The notes beneath the pieces were generated by a model that did no database searches, was not told the DNA's origin, and saw nothing but the letters and a program-made list of their open reading frames with translations. This document shows, in pieces, positions 7,988-15,380 of a stretch of DNA of 31,482 nucleotides; within the stretch, counting starts at the first letter, position 1; the number at the start of each line of letters is the position of its first letter. The DNA lies in the NCBI GenBank assembly GCA_964590945.1, contig CAZPXF010000014.1:1-31482 (forward strand), written 5' to 3'. This stretch comes from CAZPXF01 sp964590945. GTDB lineage: Bacteria; Bacillota; Clostridia; Lachnospirales; Lachnospiraceae. The position numbers and the translations under genes are program-made.

Positions 7988-8698
7988 TCATACCAAACCC
8001 CTTAATTCTTCTACTTCATTTGCTGTAAGCCTTCGGTATTCTCCGCTGGAAAGCTGCGGATCCAGCGCCAGATTTCCCAGGGAAATCCGTTTCAGATACA
8101 GGACTTCACACCCGACAGCGTAAAACATTCTCTTCACCTGATGGAATTTCCCCTCGTGGATCGTTAGATTTGCCTCGGAAATCCCACCCCTTGACAAAAT
8201 CTCAAGCTGTGCCGGCCGGGTCAGCTTTTCTTCCCCGATATCAAGTCCTGCGGCGAACCGTTCGATCATCTCATCGGTAAGCGCCCCGCTCACACGGACA
8301 TAGTATCTCTTATCCACGTGTTTTGCCGGACTTAAAATACGATGCGCCAGCTCTCCGTCATTTGTAATGAGCAGAAGTCCTTCTGTATCCTTGTCAAGCC
8401 GTCCTGCCGGGAAAAGATCCCGCCGCCTTGTATCCTTCAAAAGATCCATCACTGTCCGGTCGCGGTCATCCGTCACTGCTGACACGACCCCCGCCGGCTT
8501 ATTCAGCATATAATATACAAATTTCTCATAGACAATTTGTTTTCCATCTACAAAAATACAGTCCCTGTTCTCATCGATCCTGCTCTCCGGCCTTGTCATA
8601 CACACATCGCCGCGCCAGACACGTTTCTGCCGGATCAGCTTCTTTACTTCACTGCGCGTGCCGACGCCCATCTCTGTAAGATATTTATCCAGGCGCAT
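7988..8698 (-). CDS. RsuA/RluB-family pseudouridine synthase
   Basis: This enzyme makes pseudouridine in rRNA (16S position 516 or a 23S site). It has an N-terminal S4 domain (MRLDKYLTEMGVGTRSEVKKLI), then the catalytic motif GRLDKDTEGLLLITNDGEL with Asp102, and EGKFHQVKRMF near the C-terminus. The length is 236 aa from the ATG at 8698, typical of the RsuA type. I choose this start because MRLDKYL is the family's usual N-terminus and GGTGGA lies upstream. An ATG at 8716 lies inside the previous gene and has no site. The start codon overlaps the stop of the methyltransferase gene (TGATG), so translation is coupled. Confidence 0.93.
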   Translation of the reverse strand: MRLDKYLTEMGVGTRSEVKKLIRQKRVWRGDVCMTRPESRIDENRDCIFVDGKQIVYEKFVYYMLNKPAGVVSAVTDDRDRTVMDLLKDTRRRDLFPAGRLDKDTEGLLLITNDGELAHRILSPAKHVDKRYYVRVSGALTDEMIERFAAGLDIGEEKLTRPAQLEILSRGGISEANLTIHEGKFHQVKRMFYAVGCEVLYLKRISLGNLALDPQLSSGEYRRLTANEVEELRGLV

Positions 8699-10092
8699 CA
8701 CGGCATCCACCGCCATCCCGGAAGATATTTATTCTTCAAAGAACCATTTGCAAGCTTTCCAAACCCAAGGGGATATCCATCCACGCAAAACAGATACCAG
8801 CCTTTATCCTTTGCGTCCGCCTGATCATCGACGTCCAGCGTTTCTCCCTTTAAATAGCGGACGACTCTCTCATCCTCCGCCGGAAGACTGATGATATTTT
8901 TATAGTTCTCCTTTGTCAGCCACATGGCCAACGCCTGACTCGGCTCAAAGCGCTTCTTTTTTATTTCACCAAGAAGAAGCCCGGTACGAAGGAAACGGAT
9001 TCCGGAAAGATTCTTCGTGTGCTCCGGCATATAGTAAACGCGTTCTCCGTGAAATTCCAAACGGGAATAGTCAAAATCATAATCGATATCCTTCAGGAAA
9101 GCCGTCAGCTCTTCCGGAATTTTTCCCGTGGGGAATACAGCTTTTTTATTCAGATGTTTCTGCTCTGAAAGTGCGTCTCCTTTCCCTTTCCTCAAAAGCG
9201 CCAGGTAATGTCCTTCTCCTTCCATCCTGTGAGGGAAAATCCGTACGGTATTGGTCAGCGCGTCATTTTCCGCATAATCCGTCTTTGCAAATCCATCACA
9301 AAATCCATCATAACCCTCCATCGGACAGATCTCAAATTCCGGAAAGGTTTCCAAAAGATACTGCACAGTTCCTTCATTTTCCAATGCGTCAAAGGTACAG
9401 GTCGAATAGAGGAGCATCCCTCCTGGACGAAGCATCTGCGCCGCCTGCGTGATGATGCTTCTCTGAAGCTTCGAGAAAAATTCCGGACCATGCTCTTCCC
9501 AGCCTTTGATCATCTTACGGTCCTTGCGGAACATGCCTTCTCCGGAGCACGGGGCGTCGATCAGTATTTTATCAAAATATTCTCTGAAATACGGGATCAG
9601 CTTTCCCGATTCTTCACTCAAAACCATCACATTTCCGATGCCGAAAAGCTCAATATTTTTAAGAAGTCCTTTGGCGCGGGAATTGCTGATGTCATTTGCG
9701 ATCAGGACTCCCTCGCCCTGAAGCTTCGCCCCAAGCTCTGTCGCCTTGCCGCCAGGGGCCGCACACACATCCAAAACCCGTTCTCCCGGCACGACCGGAA
9801 GACGGCTTGCAGGCGTCATCGCACTGGGCTCCTGCAGATAATACAGTCCGGCAAAATAATATGGATGTCTGGAAGGGCTTTCCTTCTCGCCGTCATAATA
9901 GAAGCCATTGGGAATCCACGGAACAGGCCTGACATCAAACGGGCAGATCTTTAAAAAGTCGTCAACGGAAATCTTGTTCGTATTCACACGAAGTCCGTAA
10001 TAACGCGGATCCTCAAAACACGCAAGATACTCCTGATACTGCGCCTCGCCGATTAAATGAATCATCTTATTTTCAAATGCTGATGGTAACAT
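8698..10092 (-). CDS. NOL1/NOP2/Sun-family RNA 5-methylcytosine methyltransferase (RsmF-like)
   Basis: This SAM-dependent enzyme methylates cytosine C5 in RNA, most likely 16S rRNA as RsmF does. The catalytic core holds the SAM loop LDVCAAPGGKATELG (107-121) and two Cys motifs: DAPCSGEGMF with Cys182 and LLYSTCTF with Cys232, the release and nucleophile cysteines of the family. A C-terminal extension of about 150 residues (RFEPSQALAM, YPLGFGK, KNKYLPGWRW) matches the RsmF type with its PUA-like tail. The start is the ATG at 10092 (464 aa), with GGAGG eight bases upstream. Longer in-frame starts overlap the promoter. It is the first gene of an operon running to recU. Confidence 0.93.
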   Translation of the reverse strand: MLPSAFENKMIHLIGEAQYQEYLACFEDPRYYGLRVNTNKISVDDFLKICPFDVRPVPWIPNGFYYDGEKESPSRHPYYFAGLYYLQEPSAMTPASRLPVVPGERVLDVCAAPGGKATELGAKLQGEGVLIANDISNSRAKGLLKNIELFGIGNVMVLSEESGKLIPYFREYFDKILIDAPCSGEGMFRKDRKMIKGWEEHGPEFFSKLQRSIITQAAQMLRPGGMLLYSTCTFDALENEGTVQYLLETFPEFEICPMEGYDGFCDGFAKTDYAENDALTNTVRIFPHRMEGEGHYLALLRKGKGDALSEQKHLNKKAVFPTGKIPEELTAFLKDIDYDFDYSRLEFHGERVYYMPEHTKNLSGIRFLRTGLLLGEIKKKRFEPSQALAMWLTKENYKNIISLPAEDERVVRYLKGETLDVDDQADAKDKGWYLFCVDGYPLGFGKLANGSLKNKYLPGWRWMP

Positions 10093-10117
10093 GCCAGGAA
10101 CCTCCATAATCTTCAAT

Positions 10118-10126
10118 AGTATAGCA
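10118..10126 (-). promoter_or_regulatory. Extended -10 promoter of the rsmF-like to recU operon
   Basis: On the minus strand TGC (10126-10124) directly precedes TATACT (10123-10118), which makes an extended -10 element. The -35 region is poor. A start near 10111 would leave about 19 bases to the ATG at 10092, enough for the GGAGG site. Confidence 0.6.
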
Positions 10127-10155
10127 TATTTCATTGAAAAAAGACATACCTATTT

Positions 10156-10896
10156 TCATTGCTGAAAATATCGCAAAATCCAGTATGGATTTACACTCAC
10201 TTCCTCGCCGTTCACAATATAATAAATCCCGAAATGCAGATGTACCGGGAAATTCCCGGTCGTTCCTTCAATCCTGCTGTATCCGGTGTCTCCCATATAG
10301 CCTATGAAATCCCCTGCTTTCACCTCGTCTCCTTTTGCAACGTCCGCATAAGAGGAAAGATGCGCATAATAAAAATAAGTCCCGTTTGGTGCTGTGATCC
10401 CTACCCTCCACCCGCCCTGCGCAAGCCAGCCGATATTGGAGATGACCCCGTCGCTGACGCTATAGACCTTATAATAATCACGCTTCTGCTGCGGCGGCAT
10501 GATATCAGTTCCTTCGTGCGTCCGCTTTCCGCCATATGTACGCGCGTCGTCCCAACTGTTTTCAAATTCAAAATCATGATTCCTGAGGTCAAGAGGAAAG
10601 CGTTTCATATCTTTAAACAGATTTAAAAAATAACCGGAAAAATGACGCCATTCCGGCGCCTGCTTCCAATCGTTCTTTCCATAGACCAGATTCAGTGTCT
10701 GTAACGCACACAGCTCTCCCGGTGAATTTGTTTTTGACATTGATTCAATTGTTTTTTCATCCAGAGGAATACTTCGGACTGCTTTGTCTTTGATAGAATT
10801 ATCATTCAATAAATTTAACATTCCCAGATCATGCAGGTAATGAATTCCATATACGCATCCAAAAGTGATGAAAAGTAAAACCAGATATTTTTTCAT
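10156..10896 (-). CDS. Membrane-anchored M23 (LytM-type) metallopeptidase
   Basis: This is a zinc endopeptidase expected to cut peptidoglycan peptide bridges outside the membrane. An N-terminal hydrophobic segment (about residues 4-20, YLVLLFITFGCVYGIHY) acts as a signal anchor; Cys14 is not in a clear lipobox. The M23 domain is at about 115-240, with the zinc ligands in HEGTD (His127, Asp131) and HLHFG (His219, His221) plus YYAHL (His179). The whole set is intact, so it should be an active enzyme rather than a scaffold. It has 246 aa. The start at 10896 has only a weak ribosome binding site. It lies about 130 bases beyond the pepD terminator, so it needs its own promoter, which I could not fix with confidence. 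Confidence 0.92.
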   Translation of the reverse strand: MKKYLVLLFITFGCVYGIHYLHDLGMLNLLNDNSIKDKAVRSIPLDEKTIESMSKTNSPGELCALQTLNLVYGKNDWKQAPEWRHFSGYFLNLFKDMKRFPLDLRNHDFEFENSWDDARTYGGKRTHEGTDIMPPQQKRDYYKVYSVSDGVISNIGWLAQGGWRVGITAPNGTYFYYAHLSSYADVAKGDEVKAGDFIGYMGDTGYSRIEGTTGNFPVHLHFGIYYIVNGEEVSVNPYWILRYFQQ

Positions 10897-10911
10897 TTTT
10901 ATTTTCAGAGT

Positions 10912-11007
10912 ATGAATGATCTGCTGAAGATATACCTGAATTATGCGGCAGCGTTTACAATTATTTCTATTTCTGTTTTATACATGAGAAAAAATCTCCT
11001 TTATTGA
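10912..11007 (+). CDS. Possible 31-aa single-TM peptide (uncertain)
   Basis: On the plus strand an ATG at 10912 opens a 31-codon frame ending with TGA at 11005-11007. The peptide begins MNDLLKIYLN, has a hydrophobic core (AAAFTIISISVLY) and ends in MRKNLLY, the shape of a small membrane peptide. Only a poor CAGAG site precedes it and no plus-strand terminator follows. It occupies the leader region of the oppositely directed M23 gene. It may be chance; nothing beyond the hydrophobic pattern supports it. The rest of 10897-11095 holds only the pepD terminator. Confidence 0.2.
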   Translation: MNDLLKIYLNYAAAFTIISISVLYMRKNLLY

Positions 11008-11021
11008 TAAAAATTATATAT

Positions 11022-11064
11022 AAAAAAGCAGGAACACTCTCCTAATACATAAGTGTGTTCCTGC
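11022..11064 (-). terminator. Intrinsic terminator after pepD
   Basis: On the minus strand a perfect 10-bp stem GCAGGAACAC/GTGTTCCTGC (arms 11064-11055 and 11037-11028) encloses a 17-base loop and is followed by six T (11027-11022). It lies about 30 bases after the pepD stop. Confidence 0.9.
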
Positions 11065-11095
11065 CGCCCCTGATCATTATGAATCAAAATCTATT

Positions 11096-12544
11096 CTATT
11101 TACAGTTCTTTAAAATCTCCCTCACGATCTGATACATCCTGGCAGATGAGGAAATCGATAGTTTTTCGTTAATCGAGTGCACATCCATCATCGTAGGGCC
11201 GATAGAAATGCAGTCGAGGTCGTCGATTTTTTTACTGATAATCCCGCATTCAACGCCAGCATGCATACCGAGCACCTCCGGTGTGAAGCCTGCAATCTTT
11301 TCAAAGGATTTTATTGCGATCTCACGAAGACTGGAGTCTGTTTTCACATCCCATCCCGGATATTCCCCATTGACAGAGGCAGTTCCCCCGACCATATCCG
11401 CCCACATATCAAGCTGATCCAGCAGAGCGTCCTTCTTGCTGTCTTTATTGCTTCTTACCATGGAGACAAATTCAACCGTATCCTCCAAAGTCCTTACAAT
11501 ACCAGGATTTACAGAAGTCTCAACAAGATTATCGATATCGCGGCAGAAGCACTCCACACCATACGGAAGCCCATTTAACAGGCGGATCACATTGGCTGTT
11601 GCGGCGTCGCTCACAGGCAGTTTCCCCTCATTGTCAAGAACGGATGCTTCCATCCTCAGGTTCGGCTCGTCCTTCCCAAATTCATTACGGATGACAGCGG
11701 CCAGTTCGCCGAAGTCCTTCAGAAGCTCCTTTTCATCAGCCTTCTGGATCTGTATCAATGCCTGCGCGCTAAAAGGAATGACATTATCGCGGATGCCTCC
11801 GGAAATTTCCGAAATGCGGAACTTCATATTACGGCTCAAATGGTAAAGAATACGTCCCATGATCTTATTCGCATTCCCGCGTTGTTTATCAATTTCCATA
11901 CCGGAATGTCCGCCAAGCAGCCCGGAAATCCCGATCCTGACTGTTTCATCCAGCGCTTTCCCGGGCTGAACCGGAAGAGAGATCGTATGTCTTGCCCCGC
12001 CCGCACAGCTGATCAGGATCTGCCAGTCCTCCTCAGAGTCCAGATTGATCATACGCTTTGCATTCAAAGACGAAAGATCGATCTGATCCGCGCCGACAAG
12101 GCCAATCTCCTCATCTACTGTAAGTACAGCCTCCAGCGCCGGATGTTCTGCCGCATCATCCTCCATGATAGCCAATGTATAGGCAACCGCAATCCCATCG
12201 TCACCGCCAAGGCTTGTCCCTTCTGCATAAAAATAATCGCCGTCTTTCGCAAGCTTGATCGGATCTTTCTCAAAATCATGCCCGCATCCATCTTCCTTCA
12301 CACATACCATATCCATATGCCCCTGCAGGATCACCGGAACCGCATCCTCATAACCTTCCGAAGCAGGCTTCTTGATAATGATGTTGTAAAACTCATCCTG
12401 TATGTAGTCCAAATCATGCTCGATCGCAAAATTCTTGCAATAATCACTGATCCCCTTCATATTGCCGGAACCACGTGGGATCTTGCAGATCTCTTCAAAA
12501 TAAAACATTACCCGTTCAAATCCGGGAATATTTACATCTTCCAT
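11096..12544 (-). CDS. pepD: Aminoacyl-histidine dipeptidase (PepD, M20 family)
   Basis: This cytoplasmic dinuclear zinc peptidase hydrolyses Xaa-His dipeptides such as carnosine and broad dipeptides. It has 482 aa, as usual for PepD. Metal ligands and catalytic residues are visible: QGHMDMV (His76, Asp78), SLGGDDGIA (bridging Asp115), TVDEEIGLVG (Glu145/Glu146), MINLDSEED (Asp ligand) and near the C-terminus GMHAGVECG (His ligand). GGLLGGHSGMEI marks the start of the lid domain (ISGLLGGHSGMEIDKQRGNA). The ATG at 12544 has AAAGGAGAAA upstream. It stands alone between a weak promoter and a strong terminator. It may recycle histidine from peptides, but nothing links it physically to the his operon. 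Confidence 0.95.
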   Translation of the reverse strand: MEDVNIPGFERVMFYFEEICKIPRGSGNMKGISDYCKNFAIEHDLDYIQDEFYNIIIKKPASEGYEDAVPVILQGHMDMVCVKEDGCGHDFEKDPIKLAKDGDYFYAEGTSLGGDDGIAVAYTLAIMEDDAAEHPALEAVLTVDEEIGLVGADQIDLSSLNAKRMINLDSEEDWQILISCAGGARHTISLPVQPGKALDETVRIGISGLLGGHSGMEIDKQRGNANKIMGRILYHLSRNMKFRISEISGGIRDNVIPFSAQALIQIQKADEKELLKDFGELAAVIRNEFGKDEPNLRMEASVLDNEGKLPVSDAATANVIRLLNGLPYGVECFCRDIDNLVETSVNPGIVRTLEDTVEFVSMVRSNKDSKKDALLDQLDMWADMVGGTASVNGEYPGWDVKTDSSLREIAIKSFEKIAGFTPEVLGMHAGVECGIISKKIDDLDCISIGPTMMDVHSINEKLSISSSARMYQIVREILKNCK

Positions 12545-12594
12545 GCCGTTTCTCCTTTAACTCTCTAATCTTTTAAAATATTACCGTTATATTC

Positions 12595-12622
12595 ATTTTA
12601 CACACATGGTATAAAAAAGCAA
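12595..12622 (-). promoter_or_regulatory. Possible pepD promoter
   Basis: On the minus strand TTGCTT (12622-12617), 16 bases and TAAAAT (12600-12595) form a modest sigma-A match (3/6 and 5/6). A start near 12588 would give a leader of about 45 bases. It overlaps the promoter region proposed for ylbJ on the other strand. Confidence 0.35.
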
Positions 12623-12636
12623 GCGATTCATAAAAT
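12608..12636 (+). promoter_or_regulatory. Possible sigma-E type promoter of ylbJ
   Basis: On the plus strand GTATAAA (12609-12615), 13 bases, and CATAAAAT (12629-12636) resemble the mother-cell sigma-E consensus (KMATATT, 13-15 bases, CATACAMT). ylbJ belongs to the sigma-E regulon in B. subtilis, which agrees. The start would fall near 12644, only about 12 bases before the ATG. Confidence 0.45.
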
Positions 12637-12655
12637 ATTAAAAACGGGTTTTGCC

Positions 12656-13570
12656 ATGTCCTTTTTTTCTGTCATTGTCATTCTATTATTCTTTTTATCA
12701 CTGATCCAGTCCCATGTAACCTTTGCCGGAGCCGCCTCCGGCCTGATCCTGTGGTTTCAGACACTGGTTCCGACGCTTTTTCCATATATGATATTCTCCG
12801 CTCTCATTGTCCGCACGAAGGGACTTGATTATCTTGGAAGCTTTCTGGGACGCCTTTTCCAGAAGCTTTTTCATGTTTCTTCCGCAGGCTCCTTCGCCGT
12901 CATCAGCGGCTTTCTATGCGGATACCCAATGGGTGCGAGAGTTACAGCCGACCTTGTCCTGACAAAGCGGATCTCGCATGAGGAGGGAAATTATCTTCTC
13001 ACGTTTACAAACAATACAAGTCCGGCTTTTATCATCAACTATCTATGCGCCGCACAATTAAAAGAACCCGGGCTTGCGGTTATCTTTCTTTGTATTCTTT
13101 CTGTTTCAGCATACCTTACAAGCCTGGTATTCCGGCGGCATTTACCTGCCGCGCCTCTCCGGAGGGGCGGCTGTATGGGAAAAAGAGAGGCTTCCTTCTG
13201 GAAAACGATCGAGATATCCATTGCACAGAGTATCGAAAGCATTACACAGATTGGAGGATATATCATTCTGTTTTCTGTTCTGATCTTTCAGCTTTCCAAT
13301 CTTACAGGTAACGCCGTCCTGCTTTTTGCCGGAAGCTTTTTGGAAATAACAAACGGGATTCCCCTCGTAATAAGGGAAATCCCGAATCCAATCACTCAAT
13401 ATATGATTCTGATGGCTCTGACCTCTTTCGGCGGCGTCTGCAGTATCATACAGACACAGGGAATGATATCAGAATCCGGCCTTAGCCTCCGTACATACAT
13501 AGAAGCAAAATGCATACAGGCCGGAATCGCCGGTTTACTCTGCTTCCTGTGGTGTATCCGGATCCTCTGA
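12656..13570 (+). CDS. ylbJ: Sporulation integral membrane protein YlbJ family
   Basis: This is a polytopic membrane protein with Gate-type (nucleoside recognition) repeats; YlbJ is needed for spore cortex formation in Bacillus, but its transported substrate is not known. The 304-aa sequence has about eight hydrophobic segments. It has the two family repeats: WFQTLVPTLFPYMIFSALI with SGFLCGYPMGARVTADL and NNTSPAFI in the first half, and SITQIGGYIILFSVLIF with LTSFGGVCSIIQTQGM in the second. It is shorter than Bacillus YlbJ (about 400 aa). The ATG at 12656 has no good ribosome binding site (ACGGG only). Its neighbours coaD and rsmD are also its neighbours in B. subtilis, although here ylbJ is turned to face them. 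Its last 36 bases overlap the end of the coiled-coil gene. Confidence 0.85.
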   Translation: MSFFSVIVILLFFLSLIQSHVTFAGAASGLILWFQTLVPTLFPYMIFSALIVRTKGLDYLGSFLGRLFQKLFHVSSAGSFAVISGFLCGYPMGARVTADLVLTKRISHEEGNYLLTFTNNTSPAFIINYLCAAQLKEPGLAVIFLCILSVSAYLTSLVFRRHLPAAPLRRGGCMGKREASFWKTIEISIAQSIESITQIGGYIILFSVLIFQLSNLTGNAVLLFAGSFLEITNGIPLVIREIPNPITQYMILMALTSFGGVCSIIQTQGMISESGLSLRTYIEAKCIQAGIAGLLCFLWCIRIL

Positions 13571-14128
13571 CATAACCGGCTGCTGCGCCGGCTGAGGCCG
13601 CAGTTCTCTTCGATTGTCCTGGATCAGAGAATAACTCTGTCTCAAAGAATTGACAAGATCATCGTATCTGGAGGTATATCCCTCAAGAGTATGACCTACA
13701 ATACCTTCCACATTGGCAAGAAGATCATCCGTATACTGGATAGCGCCGAGACGGATCTCATTGGCGTCCCTTGTCGCATTATCCAGGATCTGCTGCGCCT
13801 GATCTGTCGCCGCAGTTACGATGTTATTTGCCTGCGCATATGCCTGCTGCATGACCTCGTGCTCACTGACGAGCTCCGTCGTATGTCGCTGTGCGTCCTC
13901 GATCATAGCGTCCGCCTTGGACTGCGCGTCTGCAATGATCGCATCCTTATTTGCAATGATCTGCTGATAATGCTTGATCTCATCCGGAGTCTTCATACGA
14001 AGTTCACGTAAAAGCTCATCGATCTGATCCTTATTTACAATGATCTTTGATGTGGATAACGGCTGAAATTTACAACTGTCAATATAATCTTCGATCTCTT
14101 CTATAATCTGTTCAATCCGGCTTCCCAT
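13535..14128 (-). CDS. Coiled-coil protein of unknown function (DivIVA-like / ATPase subunit-like)
   Basis: I do not assign a function. The 197-aa protein is acidic and almost wholly helical between about residues 50 and 150. It has Ala/Gln/Asp-rich heptad-like stretches (IIANKDAIIADAQSKADAMI, ANNIVTAATDQAQQILDNAT) and a Pro/Gln-rich acidic tail. The N-terminal piece MGSRIEQIIEEIEDYIDSCK is a second short helix. Such proteins are often annotated as DivIVA-like or F-type ATPase subunit b-like on the coiled coil alone. No membrane segment is present. It lies 8 bases after coaD; GGAG stands 13 bases from the ATG at 14128. Its 3' end overlaps that of convergent ylbJ by 36 bases. The tie to rsmD-coaD suggests housekeeping expression. 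Confidence 0.8.
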   Translation of the reverse strand: MGSRIEQIIEEIEDYIDSCKFQPLSTSKIIVNKDQIDELLRELRMKTPDEIKHYQQIIANKDAIIADAQSKADAMIEDAQRHTTELVSEHEVMQQAYAQANNIVTAATDQAQQILDNATRDANEIRLGAIQYTDDLLANVEGIVGHTLEGYTSRYDDLVNSLRQSYSLIQDNRRELRPQPAQQPVMSEDPDTPQEAE

Positions 14129-14136
14129 AATTGTTC

Positions 14137-14625
14137 TTATTCTCCTTTATCTGCGAATTTCTTTTTCACAGCATCTTCAACTTCCGCAGGTACAAACTTG
14201 CTGATATCTCCGCCAAAAGATGCTACTTCTCTTACTGTGGACGAACAGAGATAAGAATATTCCAGACTGGTCGTGAAAAATATCGTATCCACCTTTGGAT
14301 ACATGATATGATTCGTCTGCGCCATCTGCAGTTCCATCTCAAAATCGGTGATCGCCCGCAGTCCACGTATAATAATGCTGGCATCCATTTTCTCCGCGAA
14401 GTCTACAAGAAGACCTTCAAACGGTACAACACGAACATTCTCCAGATGCCCAGTCATTCTCTTTAACATTTTAACACGTTCATCCACAGAAAACAACGGT
14501 GTTTTTGCTTTATTGCAAAGCACCCCTATTATCAGCTCATCCGGCACTTTGCTTGCCCTTTCAATGATATCCAAATGTCCGAATGTAACGGGATCAAAAC
14601 TCCCGGGATAGATTGCTCGTATCAT
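14137..14625 (-). CDS. coaD: Phosphopantetheine adenylyltransferase
   Basis: CoaD transfers AMP from ATP to 4'-phosphopantetheine, the penultimate step of coenzyme A synthesis, as a cytoplasmic hexamer. The 162-aa protein has the nucleotidyltransferase motif GSFDPVTFGHLD with the T/HxGH signature at residues 14-17 and the second motif SSTVRE at 128-133, plus IIRGLRAITDFEMELQMA, the CoaD substrate loop. The ATG at 14625 has GAGG eight bases upstream within the end of rsmD. The gap to rsmD is 3 bases, so the two are coupled. rsmD-coaD is a widely conserved pair in Firmicutes. Confidence 0.97.
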   Translation of the reverse strand: MIRAIYPGSFDPVTFGHLDIIERASKVPDELIIGVLCNKAKTPLFSVDERVKMLKRMTGHLENVRVVPFEGLLVDFAEKMDASIIIRGLRAITDFEMELQMAQTNHIMYPKVDTIFFTTSLEYSYLCSSTVREVASFGGDISKFVPAEVEDAVKKKFADKGE

Positions 14626-14628
14626 TTG

Positions 14629-15186
14629 TCATACCTCACTCTTCTCAATAAAAAGATGGCAGTTCGTCTGATAGACCTTCTTTTTGATGATATGAAATCC
14701 ATATTCTTCCGTATAAGAAAAATCGGTCTCAAGCGACGCCTCCACAATGATCCGTGCACCCTCATTTAAAAGCTCCGACTCCGATAATTGTCTGAGAACC
14801 TGCTTCTCCAGCTCATGATCGTATGGCGGATCCATGAAAATATAATCAAACCGGTAACTGCCATTCATCCTCCGGAGTATGTCAAAGACATCGCCTCTTA
14901 AAACTTCCGCCTGCGGCGCCAGCTTTGTAAAAGAAAGATTCTTCCGGATACATCGGACTGCCGCCGGGTTTTTCTCTACAAACACGGCCGATTCCGCGCC
15001 CCGGCTCAACGCCTCGATCCCGATAGCGCCGCTGCCGGCAAAAAGATCAAGGAATGCAGATCCGCCGATCTGATGCTGGATCATATTAAATAACGTCTCT
15101 TTGATGCGATCCGTTGTTGGCCGCGTCGCGTCGCCCGGTATCGTTTCAAGCTTCAGATGGCGGGCCTTTCCGGCAATTACTCTCAT
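14629..15186 (-). CDS. rsmD: 16S rRNA (guanine966-N2)-methyltransferase RsmD
   Basis: This SAM-dependent enzyme methylates N2 of G966 in 16S rRNA during 30S assembly. It has 185 aa. The family N-terminus MRVIAGKARH is followed by TRPTTDRIKETLFN. The SAM loop LDLFAGSGAIGIEAL is at 46-60 and the catalytic DPPY at residues 119-122. The ATG at 15186 has AAAGGA about 12 bases upstream. It is the first gene of rsmD-coaD-coiled-coil, driven by a perfect consensus promoter at 15226-15254. Confidence 0.96.
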   Translation of the reverse strand: MRVIAGKARHLKLETIPGDATRPTTDRIKETLFNMIQHQIGGSAFLDLFAGSGAIGIEALSRGAESAVFVEKNPAAVRCIRKNLSFTKLAPQAEVLRGDVFDILRRMNGSYRFDYIFMDPPYDHELEKQVLRQLSESELLNEGARIIVEASLETDFSYTEEYGFHIIKKKVYQTNCHLFIEKSEV

Positions 15187-15225
15187 AATTAATATTTCCT
15201 TTTCTGTTATGTATGATGCGGTTTC

Positions 15226-15254
15226 ATTATAGAACCTCGTTTATTTTTTGTCAA
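15226..15254 (-). promoter_or_regulatory. Sigma-A promoter of rsmD-coaD, perfect consensus
   Basis: On the minus strand TTGACA (15254-15249), 17 bases, and TATAAT (15231-15226) match the consensus 12/12. Transcription would start near 15219 with a leader of about 33 bases. Confidence 0.9.
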
Positions 15255-15308
15255 TGACTCTGTTCTATTTCGTTCCATTCCATTTGATGTATGGTAACAG
15301 AATTTACC

Positions 15309-15349
15309 AGCGTAACAAAAGGTTTTCTCCATATACTATGAGCGTAACA
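15309..15349 (+). repeat. Direct repeat AGCGTAACA flanking the SASP promoter
   Basis: AGCGTAACA occurs at 15309-15317 and 15341-15349, 32 bases apart (about three helical turns), and GTTACAAAAGG at 15359-15369 resembles the GTAACAAAAGG at 15312-15322. Just upstream GGTAACAGAATTTACC (15293-15308) forms a short inverted repeat. The copies straddle the proposed -10 and could be binding sites for a spore regulator. Confidence 0.4.
15310..15338 (+). promoter_or_regulatory. Sigma-G-like forespore promoter of the SASP gene
   Basis: GCGTA (15310-15314), 17 bases, and TATACTA (15332-15338) fit the sigma-G pattern (GMATR, 17-18 bases, CATMMTA) at 4/5 and 6/7. All alpha/beta SASP genes studied are sigma-G dependent, which supports the call. 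Transcription would start near 15345, leaving 36 bases to the ATG. No sigma-A promoter is evident. Confidence 0.55.
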
Positions 15350-15380
15350 GAACAACACGTTACAAAAGGAGGGAAACATT

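Noticed and set aside
11840..12568. A 242-codon plus-strand open frame opposite pepD
   Set aside because: It is antisense to clear M20 motifs and has no recognisable domain or start signals.
13571..13600. A GC-rich CCGGC/GCCGG hairpin just after the ylbJ stop as terminator
   Set aside because: It has only a 5-bp stem, no T-tract, and lies in the coding part of the coiled-coil gene.
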